Part shown: piece after piece, positions 44,934-53,796 of the stretch | Layout of the letters: the number at the start of each line of letters is the position of its first letter | Numbering within the stretch: the first letter of the stretch is position 1 | Assembly (NCBI RefSeq): GCF_014287275.1 | Contig: NZ_JACONZ010000002.1 | Span: 310,001-374,000 of the forward strand | Source: Anaerofilum hominis | GTDB taxonomy: Bacteria; Bacillota; Clostridia; Oscillospirales; Ruminococcaceae | Direction of reading: 5' to 3' | Length of the DNA stretch: 64,000 nt | Position numbers and translations under genes: made by a program | Notes under the pieces: generated by a model | Seen by the model: only the letters and a program-made list of their open reading frames with translations | The model's database searches: none | What the model was told of the DNA's origin: nothing

Positions 44934-47117
44934 TCAGGCCCTGGCCTTGTCCTTTCGGTCGAGGGAGGACGCAGTGCTGCGCCTGTGATCCGAGTCGTAC
45001 CTGTTGGGGCGGAAGATCAGGAAGAGCAGCAAGGCGAGCACCGCGAGCGCCGCCGCCGTGCCTGCGCCAAAGTTCACCTGGCCGGTGATGAGGCCGCCCA
45101 GCTGGTAGACGATCAGGGCCGCCGCATAGGCGAAGCCGCACATATAGCCGATGGCGGCCGCCGTCCATCTCGCGTTGTTCATCTCGCGCCGGATGGCGCC
45201 CATCGCCGCAAAACAGGGGGCGCAGAGCAGGTTGAAGATCATAAAGCTGTAAGCGGACAGCTGGGTGTAATGGAGCGCCACGGCGGACCACAGCGCGGGA
45301 TCGTCCTCCCCGATCTCCTCCCCCACATGGAACAGCACGCCGAAGGTGGAGACCACGTTTTCTTTGGCGATCAGGCCGGTAAAGGTCGCCACGGCGGACT
45401 GCCAGTCCCCGAAACCCAGCGGCGCGAAGAGGAAAGCCGCGGCGCTGCCGATCGCGGCAAGCAGGCTGGAATTGTTGTCCTCCACCATACCGAAAACGCC
45501 GTCCGCGAAGCCGAAGCCTTGCAAAAACCACAGGATGACCGAAGAGGCGAGGATGACGGTGCCGGCGCGCTTGATGAAGCTCCAGCCCCGCTCCCAGGTG
45601 GCGCGGAACACATTTTTGCCGCTGGGCAGATGGTAGGCGGGCAGTTCCATGACAAAGGGCGCGGGTTCACCGGCAAAGGGGCGGGTCTTTTTCAGCAGGA
45701 CGCCGCTGAGGACGATGGCGGCCACGCCGATGAAGTAGGCGCTGACGGCGACCAGGCCGCTGCCGTCGAACAGGGCCCCGGCAAACAGGCCGATGATGGG
45801 CATTTTCGCGCCGCAGGGCACAAAACAGGTGGTCATGATGGTCATCTTGCGGTCGCGGTCATTCTCGATGGTGCGGCTGGCCAGCACGCCCGGCACACCA
45901 CAGCCCGACCCGATCAGCATCGGGATAAAGCTTTTGCCCGAGAGGCCGAACTTGCGGAAGATGCGGTCCATGATAAAGGCCACGCGGGCCATATAGCCCA
46001 CGTCCTCCAGCACGGCAAGCATCAAAAACAGCACCAGCATCTGCGGCACAAAGCCCAGCACCGCCCCCACGCCGCCGATGATGCCGTCGGAGACCAGGCC
46101 GGTCAGCCAGCCGGCCACGCCCCAGCCCTCCAGCAAAGCGCGGGAACCGGCCTGGAGCCATTCGGCGGCGAACACGTCGTTGGTCCAATCGGTGAGAAAG
46201 GTGCCGAACGGCCCCATCGCCAGCCAGTAAACGAGAAACATGACGGCCGCAAAGATCGGCAGCGCCAGCACGCGGTTGGTGACGACGCGGTCGACCCGGT
46301 CCGAGGGGGACAGGCTGTGCCGGGGGGCCTTTTTCTTCACGCAGCGGTCCACGATCTTGCTGATATAGGCATAGCGCTGGTTGGTGATGATGCTCTCGGC
46401 ATCGTCGTCCAGCTCTGTTTCGCAGTCCTGGATATGGGTCTCCAGATGGTCGATGAGCGCTTGGTCCAGGGCCAGCTCTGCAAGGACCTTTTCATCGCGC
46501 TCGAACAGCTTGATGGCATACCAGCGCAGTTTTTCTGCCTCCACCCTGCCGCTGATCGACTCCTCGATATGGGCCAGCGCATGCTCCACACTGCCGGTGA
46601 AAACATGCGGGTGCTCGCCTGCCCTGGGGGCCGCGGCGGCCTTGATGGCCTTTTCCGCCGCCGTCATGCTGCCCTCGCCGCGCAGGGCGCTGGTCTCGAC
46701 CACCGCGCAGCCCAGTTCCTCCCCCAGCCTGGCAAGGTCGATCCTGTCGCCGTTTTTGCGCACGATGTCGATCATGTTCATGGCGATGACCACCGGGATG
46801 CCAAGCTCGATGAGCTGCGTGGTCAGATAAAGGTTGCGCTCCACATTGGTGCCGTCCACGATGTTGATGATGGCGTCCGGCTTTTCCCGCACCAGGTAGC
46901 CGCGGGCCACGACCTCCTCCAGCGTGTAGGGAGAGAGGGAATAGATGCCCGGCAGGTCCTGGATGGTCACGTCTTTGTGGCCTTTCAGGGCGCCCTCCTT
47001 TTTTTCCACCGTGACGCCGGGCCAGTTGCCGACGTACTGGTTGGAGCCGGTCAGATCGTTGAACATGGTGGTCTTGCCGCAGTTGGGGTTGCCGGCAAGT
47101 GCGATGGTACATTTCAT
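44934..47117 (-). CDS. feoB: Ferrous iron transporter FeoB
   Basis: 727 residues; ATG after GGAGGAGG. N-terminal G domain: GNPNCGKTT (G1), LPGIYSLSPY (G3), NMID (G4); a helical spacer; then a membrane domain of about eight to ten helices, with the family GCGVPG (preceding ASRTI) and FVPCGAKMP motifs. Imports Fe(II). Preceded by a perfect GTTAG/CTAAC box that should give iron control. Confidence 0.96.
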   Translation of the reverse strand: MKCTIALAGNPNCGKTTMFNDLTGSNQYVGNWPGVTVEKKEGALKGHKDVTIQDLPGIYSLSPYTLEEVVARGYLVREKPDAIINIVDGTNVERNLYLTTQLIELGIPVVIAMNMIDIVRKNGDRIDLARLGEELGCAVVETSALRGEGSMTAAEKAIKAAAAPRAGEHPHVFTGSVEHALAHIEESISGRVEAEKLRWYAIKLFERDEKVLAELALDQALIDHLETHIQDCETELDDDAESIITNQRYAYISKIVDRCVKKKAPRHSLSPSDRVDRVVTNRVLALPIFAAVMFLVYWLAMGPFGTFLTDWTNDVFAAEWLQAGSRALLEGWGVAGWLTGLVSDGIIGGVGAVLGFVPQMLVLFLMLAVLEDVGYMARVAFIMDRIFRKFGLSGKSFIPMLIGSGCGVPGVLASRTIENDRDRKMTIMTTCFVPCGAKMPIIGLFAGALFDGSGLVAVSAYFIGVAAIVLSGVLLKKTRPFAGEPAPFVMELPAYHLPSGKNVFRATWERGWSFIKRAGTVILASSVILWFLQGFGFADGVFGMVEDNNSSLLAAIGSAAAFLFAPLGFGDWQSAVATFTGLIAKENVVSTFGVLFHVGEEIGEDDPALWSAVALHYTQLSAYSFMIFNLLCAPCFAAMGAIRREMNNARWTAAAIGYMCGFAYAAALIVYQLGGLITGQVNFGAGTAAALAVLALLLFLIFRPNRYDSDHRRSTASSLDRKDKARA

Positions 47118-47150
47118 GCGTTTGCCTCCTCCTGTCAGGTCCGCCCGCAG

Positions 47151-47170
47151 TGGTTAGAAATAACTAACCA
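47151..47170 (-). promoter_or_regulatory. DtxR/IdeR-like iron box before feoB
   Basis: TGGTTAG-AAATAA-CTAACCA, perfect 7-bp arms, ending 34 bases before the feoB start. Same half-sites as the boxes in front of feoA. Confidence 0.75.
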
Positions 47171-47190
47171 AACGGGCGAAAAAAATAAAC

Positions 47191-47412
47191 TCATTCGACC
47201 TCGATCATCGCCGCGTCGGCTTTGCGCACACTCAGCTCATAGCCGCGCACGTTCAGCTCCATCGGGTCGCCCAAGGGCGCCACCTTGCGCACCTGCAGTT
47301 CCGTCCCGCGGGTGATGCCCATATCCATGATGCGGCGCTTGAGCGGCCCCTCACCGTGCAGGCGGCGCACCGTCACGGTCTCGCCCACCCTGGTATCTTT
47401 CAGTGTTTTCAT
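47191..47412 (-). CDS. feoA: FeoA, second copy in the operon
   Basis: 73 residues, ATG 47412 after AAAGGAGGAG. SH3-like beta-barrel: TVRRLHGEGPLKRRIMDMGITRGTELQVRKVAPLGDPMELNVRGYELSVRK, matching the family pattern including LGDP and a Y-E-L-S-x-R ending. Small cytoplasmic partner of FeoB. Confidence 0.93.
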   Translation of the reverse strand: MKTLKDTRVGETVTVRRLHGEGPLKRRIMDMGITRGTELQVRKVAPLGDPMELNVRGYELSVRKADAAMIEVE

Positions 47413-47455
47413 AGCTCTGCTCCTCCTTTTTTTGCGCATTGGGCCTGCCGGTTTT

Positions 47456-47665
47456 TTAAAACAGGACCCGGTTTGCCAGCGTCCGGTCCAGGGCGACCCG
47501 GCTCTCCTTGACCTGCAGGATCAAATTGCCCGCGATCTCACTCACCACGGTCACCGTGCCGTCCACCACAAATCCCAGTTCCGCCAGATGCCGGCGCACC
47601 TCGTCCCTGCCGGTGACCTTGCGGATGGTCACGGTCTCGCCCGGCCTTGCCATTGTCAAAGGCAT
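47456..47665 (-). CDS. feoA: FeoA, first gene of the operon
   Basis: 69 residues; ATG 47665 (a GTG at 47668 is possible) after GGAGGG. FeoA/SH3-like fold: PGETVTIRKVTGRDEVRRHLAELGFVVDGTVTVVSE. More divergent than the second copy and lacking the LGDP motif. Two feoA genes in front of feoB are common in Clostridia. Confidence 0.9.
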   Translation of the reverse strand: MPLTMARPGETVTIRKVTGRDEVRRHLAELGFVVDGTVTVVSEIAGNLILQVKESRVALDRTLANRVLF

Positions 47666-47712
47666 CACGGCCTTGCCTCCCTCCGCTGCGGCGTCAGACG
47701 CCGCAAAGATAA

Positions 47713-47764
47713 AGTTAGAATGAACTAACTGCTTTCAACGCTGCAAAGTTTAACACAACTAACC
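47713..47764. promoter_or_regulatory. Two DtxR/IdeR-like boxes between feoA and the regulator gene
   Basis: Box 1, AGTTAG-AATGAA-CTAACT at 47713-47730, is a perfect 6-bp-arm palindrome. Box 2, AGTTTA-ACACAA-CTAACC at 47747-47764, has one good half. They lie in the divergent region between the feo operon and the DtxR-family gene, so they can control both. Confidence 0.7.
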
Positions 47765-47944
47765 GCGGATGTCAAGGGCCCGGACAAAAATCGTTCGCTT
47801 TTTGCCGCGCTTGATAAAAGCGCCTGATTATGTTACCCTTACAGCAGACAGGACAGAAGATCCGCGCCCCCCTGCACGGCGCCGCCAGCGCGCGCCGGAG
47901 GGGAGATCGGGGCGCGGGGCGCTTGTGTTGAAGGAGGTCATGGC

Positions 47945-48328
47945 TTGCAGATCCATCAGTCCGCGGAAGATTATCTTGAAACGATCCTCATATTGAAAGA
48001 GCGCAAGGGCATGGTGCGCTCTATCGACATTGCCAATGAACTGCAGTTCACCAAGGCAAGCGTCAGCGTCGCGATGAAAAAGCTGCGGGAAAACGGCTAT
48101 GCCGAGATGGACCCTGAGGGCTTTATCACCTTGACCGAGGCGGGCCTGAAAGTCGCCAGCCGCATCTACGACCGCCACAAGCTGCTGACCGAGTTTTTTG
48201 TGCGGCTGGGAGTCAACGAAAAGACGGCTGCAGAGGACGCCTGCCGCATCGAGCACGACATCAGTGAGGAGACCTTTGAAAAGCTGTTGGCCCATGCCCG
48301 CGGGAACGGGACGCAGAAAAGGGGATAG
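47945..48328 (+). CDS. DtxR/MntR-family metal-dependent repressor
   Basis: 127 residues; TTG start 7 bases after AAGGAGG. N-terminal winged helix (SAEDYLETILIL, then TKASVSVAMKKLRENGY as recognition helix) and a helical dimer/metal domain with RHKLLTEFF and EDACRIEHDIS, whose Glu/His residues are the expected ligands. There is no C-terminal SH3 domain, as in MntR-type members. It is divergent from the feo operon, which has matching boxes, so iron is the likely co-repressor. Confidence 0.9.
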   Translation: MQIHQSAEDYLETILILKERKGMVRSIDIANELQFTKASVSVAMKKLRENGYAEMDPEGFITLTEAGLKVASRIYDRHKLLTEFFVRLGVNEKTAAEDACRIEHDISEETFEKLLAHARGNGTQKRG

Positions 48329-48405
48329 GGACCCGCAGAAAAGCCGGGGCGCGCCGTTTGATGCCTGCATCCGTCCCCGGCACGCGGGACCATAAGCGGA
48401 AGAAA

Positions 48406-48454
48406 GCCGGAGCGGCGGCGCGCATTCAAAATGCGCGCCGCCGCTCCGGCTTTT
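48406..48454 (+). terminator. Long terminator hairpin after the DtxR-family gene
   Basis: A perfect 21-bp stem (48406-48426 with 48430-48450), loop CAA, then TTTT. Convergent position: it may also limit leftward read-through from the operon ending at 48490. Confidence 0.85.
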
Positions 48455-48489
48455 GCATGGGTCTGAAAAAAGCGCAGGCCCCGAGATCT

Positions 48490-49158
48490 TCACAGATGCA
48501 TGCGCCGGCTGATCTCCCCGATCAGCTCGCGCCCCTGAAAGACCAGCACGGCGGAGAGGGAGAGCGCGCTGATGCACACGCAGATCAGTGAGGGGAACAA
48601 GACGCCGTCCAGCGCCCCGGTGAGGTAAAAGACCACCGGCAGGCTGCCGAACAGGATGTCGATGGCAAGGTAGAACAGGTAGTCGGACAGCCGCAGCCGC
48701 AGCAGGCGCGGCAGGATCATCAGCGCCAGCATGGCCCCGCTGCACAGGATGGGGATGACATAGCTGAACCCCCAGCCGTGCCAGCCGGTGCAGCGGTCCC
48801 AGAACAGCCCCAGCAGCCCGCCCAGGACCACCAGCCAGAGGATGGTCTTGGGGATGTTGTGGCGCTTGCGCAGCGCGATGACGACGAGCAGCCAGACGCT
48901 GGCCAGCCCCGCGGTGACAAAGCCCGCCCACCAGACCTCGGTGGGAAACATGAAGTTGACGGCCAGGCAGATCAGGGCCGCGGCGATGGTGCCGAAAGCC
49001 CCCAGGCGCAGAAAGAGCCGCAGCTGGTGACGCTGCTCCGCCAGCACGGGGAAGACGTCCTCCTGTGGGGCGGGCTCGCCGGTAAGCGGCCCCTGGCACA
49101 GCGGGCAGCGCCGGTGGCTGCCCGCCACCGACACGCGGCAGTGTTCACAGAACTGCAT
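48490..49158 (-). CDS. Zinc-ribbon membrane protein, DUF6320-like
   Basis: 222 residues. N-terminal zinc ribbon (FCEHCRVSV and RRCPLCQGPL) followed by about six membrane helices. Last of a three-gene operon; its ATG overlaps the stop of the acyltransferase-like gene. The family has no established function. The constant neighbourhood of a lipase and an acyltransferase suggests a role in making or exporting an acylated product (inference). Confidence 0.75.
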   Translation of the reverse strand: MQFCEHCRVSVAGSHRRCPLCQGPLTGEPAPQEDVFPVLAEQRHQLRLFLRLGAFGTIAAALICLAVNFMFPTEVWWAGFVTAGLASVWLLVVIALRKRHNIPKTILWLVVLGGLLGLFWDRCTGWHGWGFSYVIPILCSGAMLALMILPRLLRLRLSDYLFYLAIDILFGSLPVVFYLTGALDGVLFPSLICVCISALSLSAVLVFQGRELIGEISRRMHL

Positions 49159-50450
49159 CAGTCCACCTCCTCAAATTCCGCCAGATTGGTGGTGACCGTG
49201 ACCTCCAGCCCCATCCCGGTGAGGATGCGGAAAAAGCTGCGCTGCACATCGGTGGACACCAGCGGGGTGGTGAAGGTGATGACAAAGTTGTCGCCAAAAG
49301 AGGACATGCAGGCCTGCAGCCGCTTTGTGGAGAGGAATACGTCCACAAGACGGATGTGCTTTTGCATGGCGGCGGGCATCTCCACCTTGCCGATGTTGGA
49401 AAACGAGACCGTCACCTCCCGCTCGGTGATCCAGTTGGAAAATTTCAGCACCGGGATCTTGAGAAAGAGGGGGATCACCCTGATCAGCATGGTGTGCTCG
49501 AGATTGGCCAGCCGGTTCATGCGCCGGGCCAGCTTGTCGGCGGTGAGCTCGGCCTCCAGCCCGCGGGCCACCTCTGAGATGATATCCTCAAACGCACCGC
49601 TGCGGCGGGAAAAGTCATACCCCACGTTGACGACGCTGAAAAAGTTGCGCGCGGTGGCGGAGGGGAAATAGTTGCGCAGGTTGACCGGCACGGTCACCAC
49701 CACGGGGCGGCGCTCGTCCCGCAGCGACATCTGGCTGTGGATCGCCTGGATGAGCGCCGAGGCGAGAAAGACGGTCAGCGTGGTGCCGTACTCATGCGCC
49801 TTTGCCAGCAGGGCCTGCACCGAAAAGCAGCCCTCCACGATGGAGAGGCGAAAATCCGGCAGGCGGCTGCCGCACAGCTGGTAGGCGGAGGGGTTGAGTT
49901 CGGGCGGGGCCTTTTTGTCTCTTGAATAGTATTTGAGAAAGCTGTCGTCAAATTTTTGCGTGGCCGAAGCGTCATAGTCGATGGGCGGCGGCCCGTCGGG
50001 AAAGTCCGCGGCGTGCACCAGGGCCAGATAGTGGTAGACCAGCACCCGCAGAAAGTGCAGCGCGCCGGTGCCGTCGGCCAGGGCGTGGTAGACCTCCAGA
50101 TTGATGCGGCGGCGGTAGTAGGTGACCCGGAACAGCGGGTCGCGGCCGTCGCCGCGATAGAGCATACTGCAGGGCGGCTCGTCCTCCGCTCTCACCTTTA
50201 CGGGCTGGTCGCTGCCCTCCAGGTAATACCAGAACAAGCCCTTTTTCAGGGAAGAGCGGTAAAAGGGAAACTGGACCAGCGTCTGGTCCAGCGCTTTTTG
50301 CAGGGCGTCCGGCTCCACCGGCTCGGCCAGCTCGCAGGCAAAGCGAAAGACCTTTGCGTCGCGCGCCGTACTGGTGGGGGGGAAGATCTTGGCCGCGTTG
50401 TCAAGGCGGGTCCACTGAAAAGTTCTCTGGCGTTTCAACTGCCGGGTCAC
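49158..50450 (-). CDS. Condensation/acyltransferase-like protein (alcohol acetyltransferase type)
   Basis: 430 residues. The motif HALADGTGA is the HxxxDG active site of the chloramphenicol acetyltransferase/condensation superfamily, near residue 120, and a second half-domain contains VTVPVNLRNYFPS. A GTG start at 50450 overlaps the lipase stop by 4 bases (GTGA), suggesting coupling; TTG 50438 after GAGGTGA is an alternative. Would transfer an acyl group to an alcohol or amine; substrate unknown. Confidence 0.75.
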   Translation of the reverse strand: MTRQLKRQRTFQWTRLDNAAKIFPPTSTARDAKVFRFACELAEPVEPDALQKALDQTLVQFPFYRSSLKKGLFWYYLEGSDQPVKVRAEDEPPCSMLYRGDGRDPLFRVTYYRRRINLEVYHALADGTGALHFLRVLVYHYLALVHAADFPDGPPPIDYDASATQKFDDSFLKYYSRDKKAPPELNPSAYQLCGSRLPDFRLSIVEGCFSVQALLAKAHEYGTTLTVFLASALIQAIHSQMSLRDERRPVVVTVPVNLRNYFPSATARNFFSVVNVGYDFSRRSGAFEDIISEVARGLEAELTADKLARRMNRLANLEHTMLIRVIPLFLKIPVLKFSNWITEREVTVSFSNIGKVEMPAAMQKHIRLVDVFLSTKRLQACMSSFGDNFVITFTTPLVSTDVQRSFFRILTGMGLEVTVTTNLAEFEEVD

Positions 50451-51370
50451 CTCGCTAGGAATTCGTTGATGATCTCATAGGTCCGCTTTACCTGCACGTA
50501 GCGGGGCGGCAGCATGAAATAGCCGTGCAGCGCGTCCCGCACCCGCACGATGCGCACGCGGTTGCCCGCTTCCAGCAGGCGGCGGCCGTAGGCCTCGCCC
50601 TCGTCCCGCAGCGGGCAGTATTCGGCGGTAAAGATCAGGGTATCCGGCTGCCGCGACAGGTCCCCGGCCAGCAGCGGGGCAAAATACGGGTCCTGTCTGT
50701 CCTCGGGCCGGGACATATACAGCTCCATATACTCATTGACCCGCTTGGCGGTCAGCAGGTAATCGCTGCCGTTGCTGCGCACGGAGGGGAACGGCGAAGC
50801 ATCGGTGTGGTCGTTGTAGGTGGCCGGATAGATCAGCACCTGCTGGCGCGGCAGAAACTCGCCCCGATCCCTTGCCAGCAGCGAGACGGCTGCGGCCAGG
50901 TTGCCGCCCGCAGAGTCGCCCACCAGGGTGATCTCATCGGCGTGGGTGCCCAGCAGCGTGTCGTCGAGAAAGATCTCGCGGGCCACCGCATAGCAGTCCT
51001 CTAACCCGGCGGGAAACGGGTGCTCGGGCGCGAGCCGGTAATCCACCGAGACCACCGTGCGGCCGGTCTTGTTCGCCATCACATGGCAGGTCTTGTCATA
51101 GCTGTCGATGTTGCCGGTGACCCAGCCGCCGCCGTGAAAAAACAGCAGGATCTTGGGCTGCGGCAGGCTGTCCCTGGGGGCGAAAATGCGCACCGGGACC
51201 TCGTGGTCGCCGCAGGGCACCGCGTGGTCCCAGGCCTTGTAAAACAGCTTGTTGGCGGGCGGGTGGGAGACGTTTTCCGCTACCCGCACCAGCTTGTAGT
51301 TTTTCTTCAGGTCGATGTCGGGGTAGGACAGCGCCTTGAGCGCCGCGCGCATCGCTTTGTTGATGGCCAT
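50447..51370 (-). CDS. Alpha/beta hydrolase (acetyl esterase/lipase, HSL family)
   Basis: 307 residues; ATG after AAAAGGAGG. HGGGWV oxyanion motif, GDSAGGN nucleophile elbow, late Asp and His (RVRDALHGYF). Typical of family IV esterases. First gene of the operon with the acyltransferase-like and zinc-ribbon proteins. Confidence 0.88.
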   Translation of the reverse strand: MAINKAMRAALKALSYPDIDLKKNYKLVRVAENVSHPPANKLFYKAWDHAVPCGDHEVPVRIFAPRDSLPQPKILLFFHGGGWVTGNIDSYDKTCHVMANKTGRTVVSVDYRLAPEHPFPAGLEDCYAVAREIFLDDTLLGTHADEITLVGDSAGGNLAAAVSLLARDRGEFLPRQQVLIYPATYNDHTDASPFPSVRSNGSDYLLTAKRVNEYMELYMSRPEDRQDPYFAPLLAGDLSRQPDTLIFTAEYCPLRDEGEAYGRRLLEAGNRVRIVRVRDALHGYFMLPPRYVQVKRTYEIINEFLAR

Positions 51371-51428
51371 GAAGGCCTCCTTTTCCGCAGAGGGGAAACG
51401 GGCTCCCGGTGGGATATCCTATCAGCTT

Positions 51429-51457
51429 AGTATAGCACATGACGGGGCGGTTGAAAA
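51429..51457 (-). promoter_or_regulatory. Promoter of the esterase operon
   Basis: Leftward TTTTCA, 17 bases, TATACT, with a TG-containing extension upstream of the -10. Confidence 0.5.
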
Positions 51458-52137
51458 GCGTCGGAGCGATGGGGGAGCGCTTTCATAGACGGAGACCTCT
51501 TTGAGCCCGGCGGCACGCAGCATGGGGCATTGGCGCAGTTTGTCCAGTGTGGAAAAATGATCGCTTCCCGACTATCCCTCAAGTTCGCTGCTCGCCGCCT
51601 GCAAAAAGTTTCAGATGCTTTTTGCCTCAGTCGTTTTTCAGCCTGAAGCTTTTCCAGCTGATGTTTGATGTGCTCTTTTCTCTTCACATCGTTCTTCCAC
51701 GCCGTGTCTATGCAGCATGAGCCGCAGCGCCCAATTTTCCTATTTTAACACGTCCACTTCGACCCGGGGAACTTCTTCCAAATCATCAGGCTGATGTTCC
51801 TTTCAAGTGTTTCAAAAAACAGGATATCGCGATCTCGGAGGGAAGTAGTCAGCCTGTGTATCTGGTCTGCCCCCCCCTTTTTGCCTCAATATTTCAGTGA
51901 CACGGCATCTCCGCATTCCGCTGGTTCTCCTGCGTACCCCTCTATAAAATGCCCTCATTTGATATAGAGGTATCCAGCCCAGGGGGAGGATCGCGGTCAC
52001 ATGTCGTATAGGGCGAGCGGTTCCCGTCTTCTTTTTGTGCAGTTGGATGACCGAACTTTTATTTCAGCAAGGGAGGCGCTGTGATAACCGCCGGACTGCT
52101 TTTGAACTGCTTGCGCGGCAAGCGGCTTGCTGAATGC
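51458..52137. other. Non-coding gap between the esterase operon and the catabolic operon
   Basis: About 680 bases. Short open frames on both strands lack ribosome sites and family features. No repeat, RNA or insertion sequence recognised; it may be an eroded gene. Confidence 0.35.
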
Positions 52138-52164
52138 AAAAAGGCCGCGGCCAAAGGCCGCGGC
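52138..52164 (-). terminator. Terminator of the 12-gene catabolic operon
   Basis: On the minus strand GCCGCGGCC, TTT, GGCCGCGGC, then CTTTTTGC. It lies 30 bases after the SDR stop codon. Confidence 0.88.
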
Positions 52165-52193
52165 AGGAGAAAGAATAGGAAAAAGTAAGCAGT

Positions 52194-52961
52194 TTAAAGG
52201 CAGCAATAAGCGCCGTCCACCAGTACGTCGCTGCCGGAAGTATAGCCGGAGGCGTCACTGGCCAGATACAGCACTGCAGGGACAAGCTCTTCCGGTTTGC
52301 CCATGCGGTGCATTGGGATCAGCGGCATCCAGGCGTCTTTCAGCTCCTGCGGGGTGTCCACCGACATGGGAGTGGCAATGTAGCCCGGGCTCAGGCTGTT
52401 GACCCTGATGCCGTAGTCGGCCCACTCGGCCGCGAGGGAGCGAGTGAGGTGGATCACGCCGGCTTTAGAGGCGTTGTACGAGCACTGCCACTGCGGGGTG
52501 TTGACGATAGAGCCGGACATGGAGGCCATATTGATGATGCTGCCGTGCAGGTGCCGCTCCATCATGGCCCTGCCCGCGGCGCGGGCGACAATGAATTCGC
52601 CCGTCAGGTTGACGTCCACCACCTGGCGGAAATCCGCCGGCGTCATCTCCATCGTGGACTGGTGCATGCAGATGCCCGCGTTATTGAAGACGACGTCGAG
52701 CCGGCCGCAGCGAGACAGGATCTGCGCCACGGCGCGGTCCACCTCCTCCTCACTGGTGACGTCGGCGGCAATGTAAAAAGCTTTGCCGCCGTCGCCCGCG
52801 ATGAGGGAGAGGGTCTCCTCGGCGCCGGAGCGGCACACGATCGCGACCTCGGCGCCGGCCTTTGCCAGCCCACGAGCTACCACCTGGCCGATGCCGCGGC
52901 CGCCGCCCGTGACGAGGGCGACCTTGCCGGTCAGGCCGAACAATTCTTCCAGATAAGACAT
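52194..52961 (-). CDS. SDR family dehydrogenase
   Basis: 255 residues. TGGGRGIG at the cofactor site, DVTSEEEVD, NNAG, catalytic Ser (MASMSGS), Tyr and Lys in YNASK, and PGYIATPM. Close in pattern to sugar-alcohol and gluconate 5-dehydrogenases. Last gene of the operon; probably oxidises or reduces the carbon skeleton released by the upstream enzymes. Confidence 0.9.
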   Translation of the reverse strand: MSYLEELFGLTGKVALVTGGGRGIGQVVARGLAKAGAEVAIVCRSGAEETLSLIAGDGGKAFYIAADVTSEEEVDRAVAQILSRCGRLDVVFNNAGICMHQSTMEMTPADFRQVVDVNLTGEFIVARAAGRAMMERHLHGSIINMASMSGSIVNTPQWQCSYNASKAGVIHLTRSLAAEWADYGIRVNSLSPGYIATPMSVDTPQELKDAWMPLIPMHRMGKPEELVPAVLYLASDASGYTSGSDVLVDGAYCCL

Positions 52962-53034
52962 AGCGGTTTCCTTTCTCTGCGTCCGGCGCCTGCAGGGCGC
53001 CCGCGGCGGCCCTGTGCGCCGGACATTTTTTTGG

Positions 53035-53784
53035 TCACAGGCCGAGGGCCTGCAGGCCCTCCAGGCTCAGACGCGCGCTCTCCAGCACGTCGATCTGGCT
53101 GTTGTCCTGCTCCACGACCACCCAGCCGAGGGCGAGGTCCCGCGCCTGCCGCACCACGGGGACGTTTTCCATTTTGCCGGTGCCGATGGCGCAGAACACC
53201 GGCGGCTGGACGGTGCGGTCCAGATAGTCCTTGACGTGGATGATCGCGAGGCGGCCGCTGTACTCTTTCATACAGGCTACCGGGTCGCGGCCGGCATACA
53301 TGGCCCAGAAGGTGTCAAGCTCCAGCCTGACGCGCGCGTCGACTGCCAGCAGGGTGTCGAGCAGGATGCCGCCGTCCCAGGGGGCAAACTCGAAGTCATG
53401 ATTGTGGTAGCCCACGGTAAGGCCTGCCGCCTCACACCGGTCCGCATAACCCGGCAGCTCGGCTGCGAGGCGCGCGTAGGTCGTGGCGTTTCGCAGCTCC
53501 GGCGCGATGTAGGGTACCGTCAGCATTGGGATGCCCGCCTCCACAGCGTAGGCGATCTCCGCGTCGAGATCGTTCTGCCAGCGGTCCAGCGAGACGTGGG
53601 AATTAAAGCCCTCCAGCCCGGCCTCCCGCAGAGCGGCGCGCAGCTGTGCCGCCGGCACGCCCGCATAGTCGAAGAATTCCACGCCGTCATAGCCCATCTC
53701 GCCGATCCGGCGGATGGTGTCCAGCAGGCCCTCGGCGCTCTGGCAAAGCTCAAGCGCTGAAAAGAGCTGATATCCTTTTTTCAT
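53035..53784 (-). CDS. Sugar phosphate isomerase/epimerase-like TIM barrel
   Basis: 249 residues, AP-endonuclease-2/xylose-isomerase-like barrel. Candidate metal-site stretches VGYHNHDFEF, LELDTFWA, IIHVKDY and VVVEQDN. Relatives include isomerases and epimerases such as IolE/IolH types; specificity cannot be read from sequence. Sits between the VOC genes and the SDR gene. Confidence 0.85.
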   Translation of the reverse strand: MKKGYQLFSALELCQSAEGLLDTIRRIGEMGYDGVEFFDYAGVPAAQLRAALREAGLEGFNSHVSLDRWQNDLDAEIAYAVEAGIPMLTVPYIAPELRNATTYARLAAELPGYADRCEAAGLTVGYHNHDFEFAPWDGGILLDTLLAVDARVRLELDTFWAMYAGRDPVACMKEYSGRLAIIHVKDYLDRTVQPPVFCAIGTGKMENVPVVRQARDLALGWVVVEQDNSQIDVLESARLSLEGLQALGL

Positions 53785-53796
53785 CTACACGCCTCC

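Noticed and set aside
44697..47315. 872-codon rightward open frame opposite feoB
   Set aside because: feoB on the other strand has all G-domain and membrane motifs; this frame is His/Gly/Arg-rich noise.
51427..51687. Short minus-strand frame with a Lys-rich helix start, possibly a transposase remnant
   Set aside because: It contains the promoter of the esterase operon and has no convincing start or family match.
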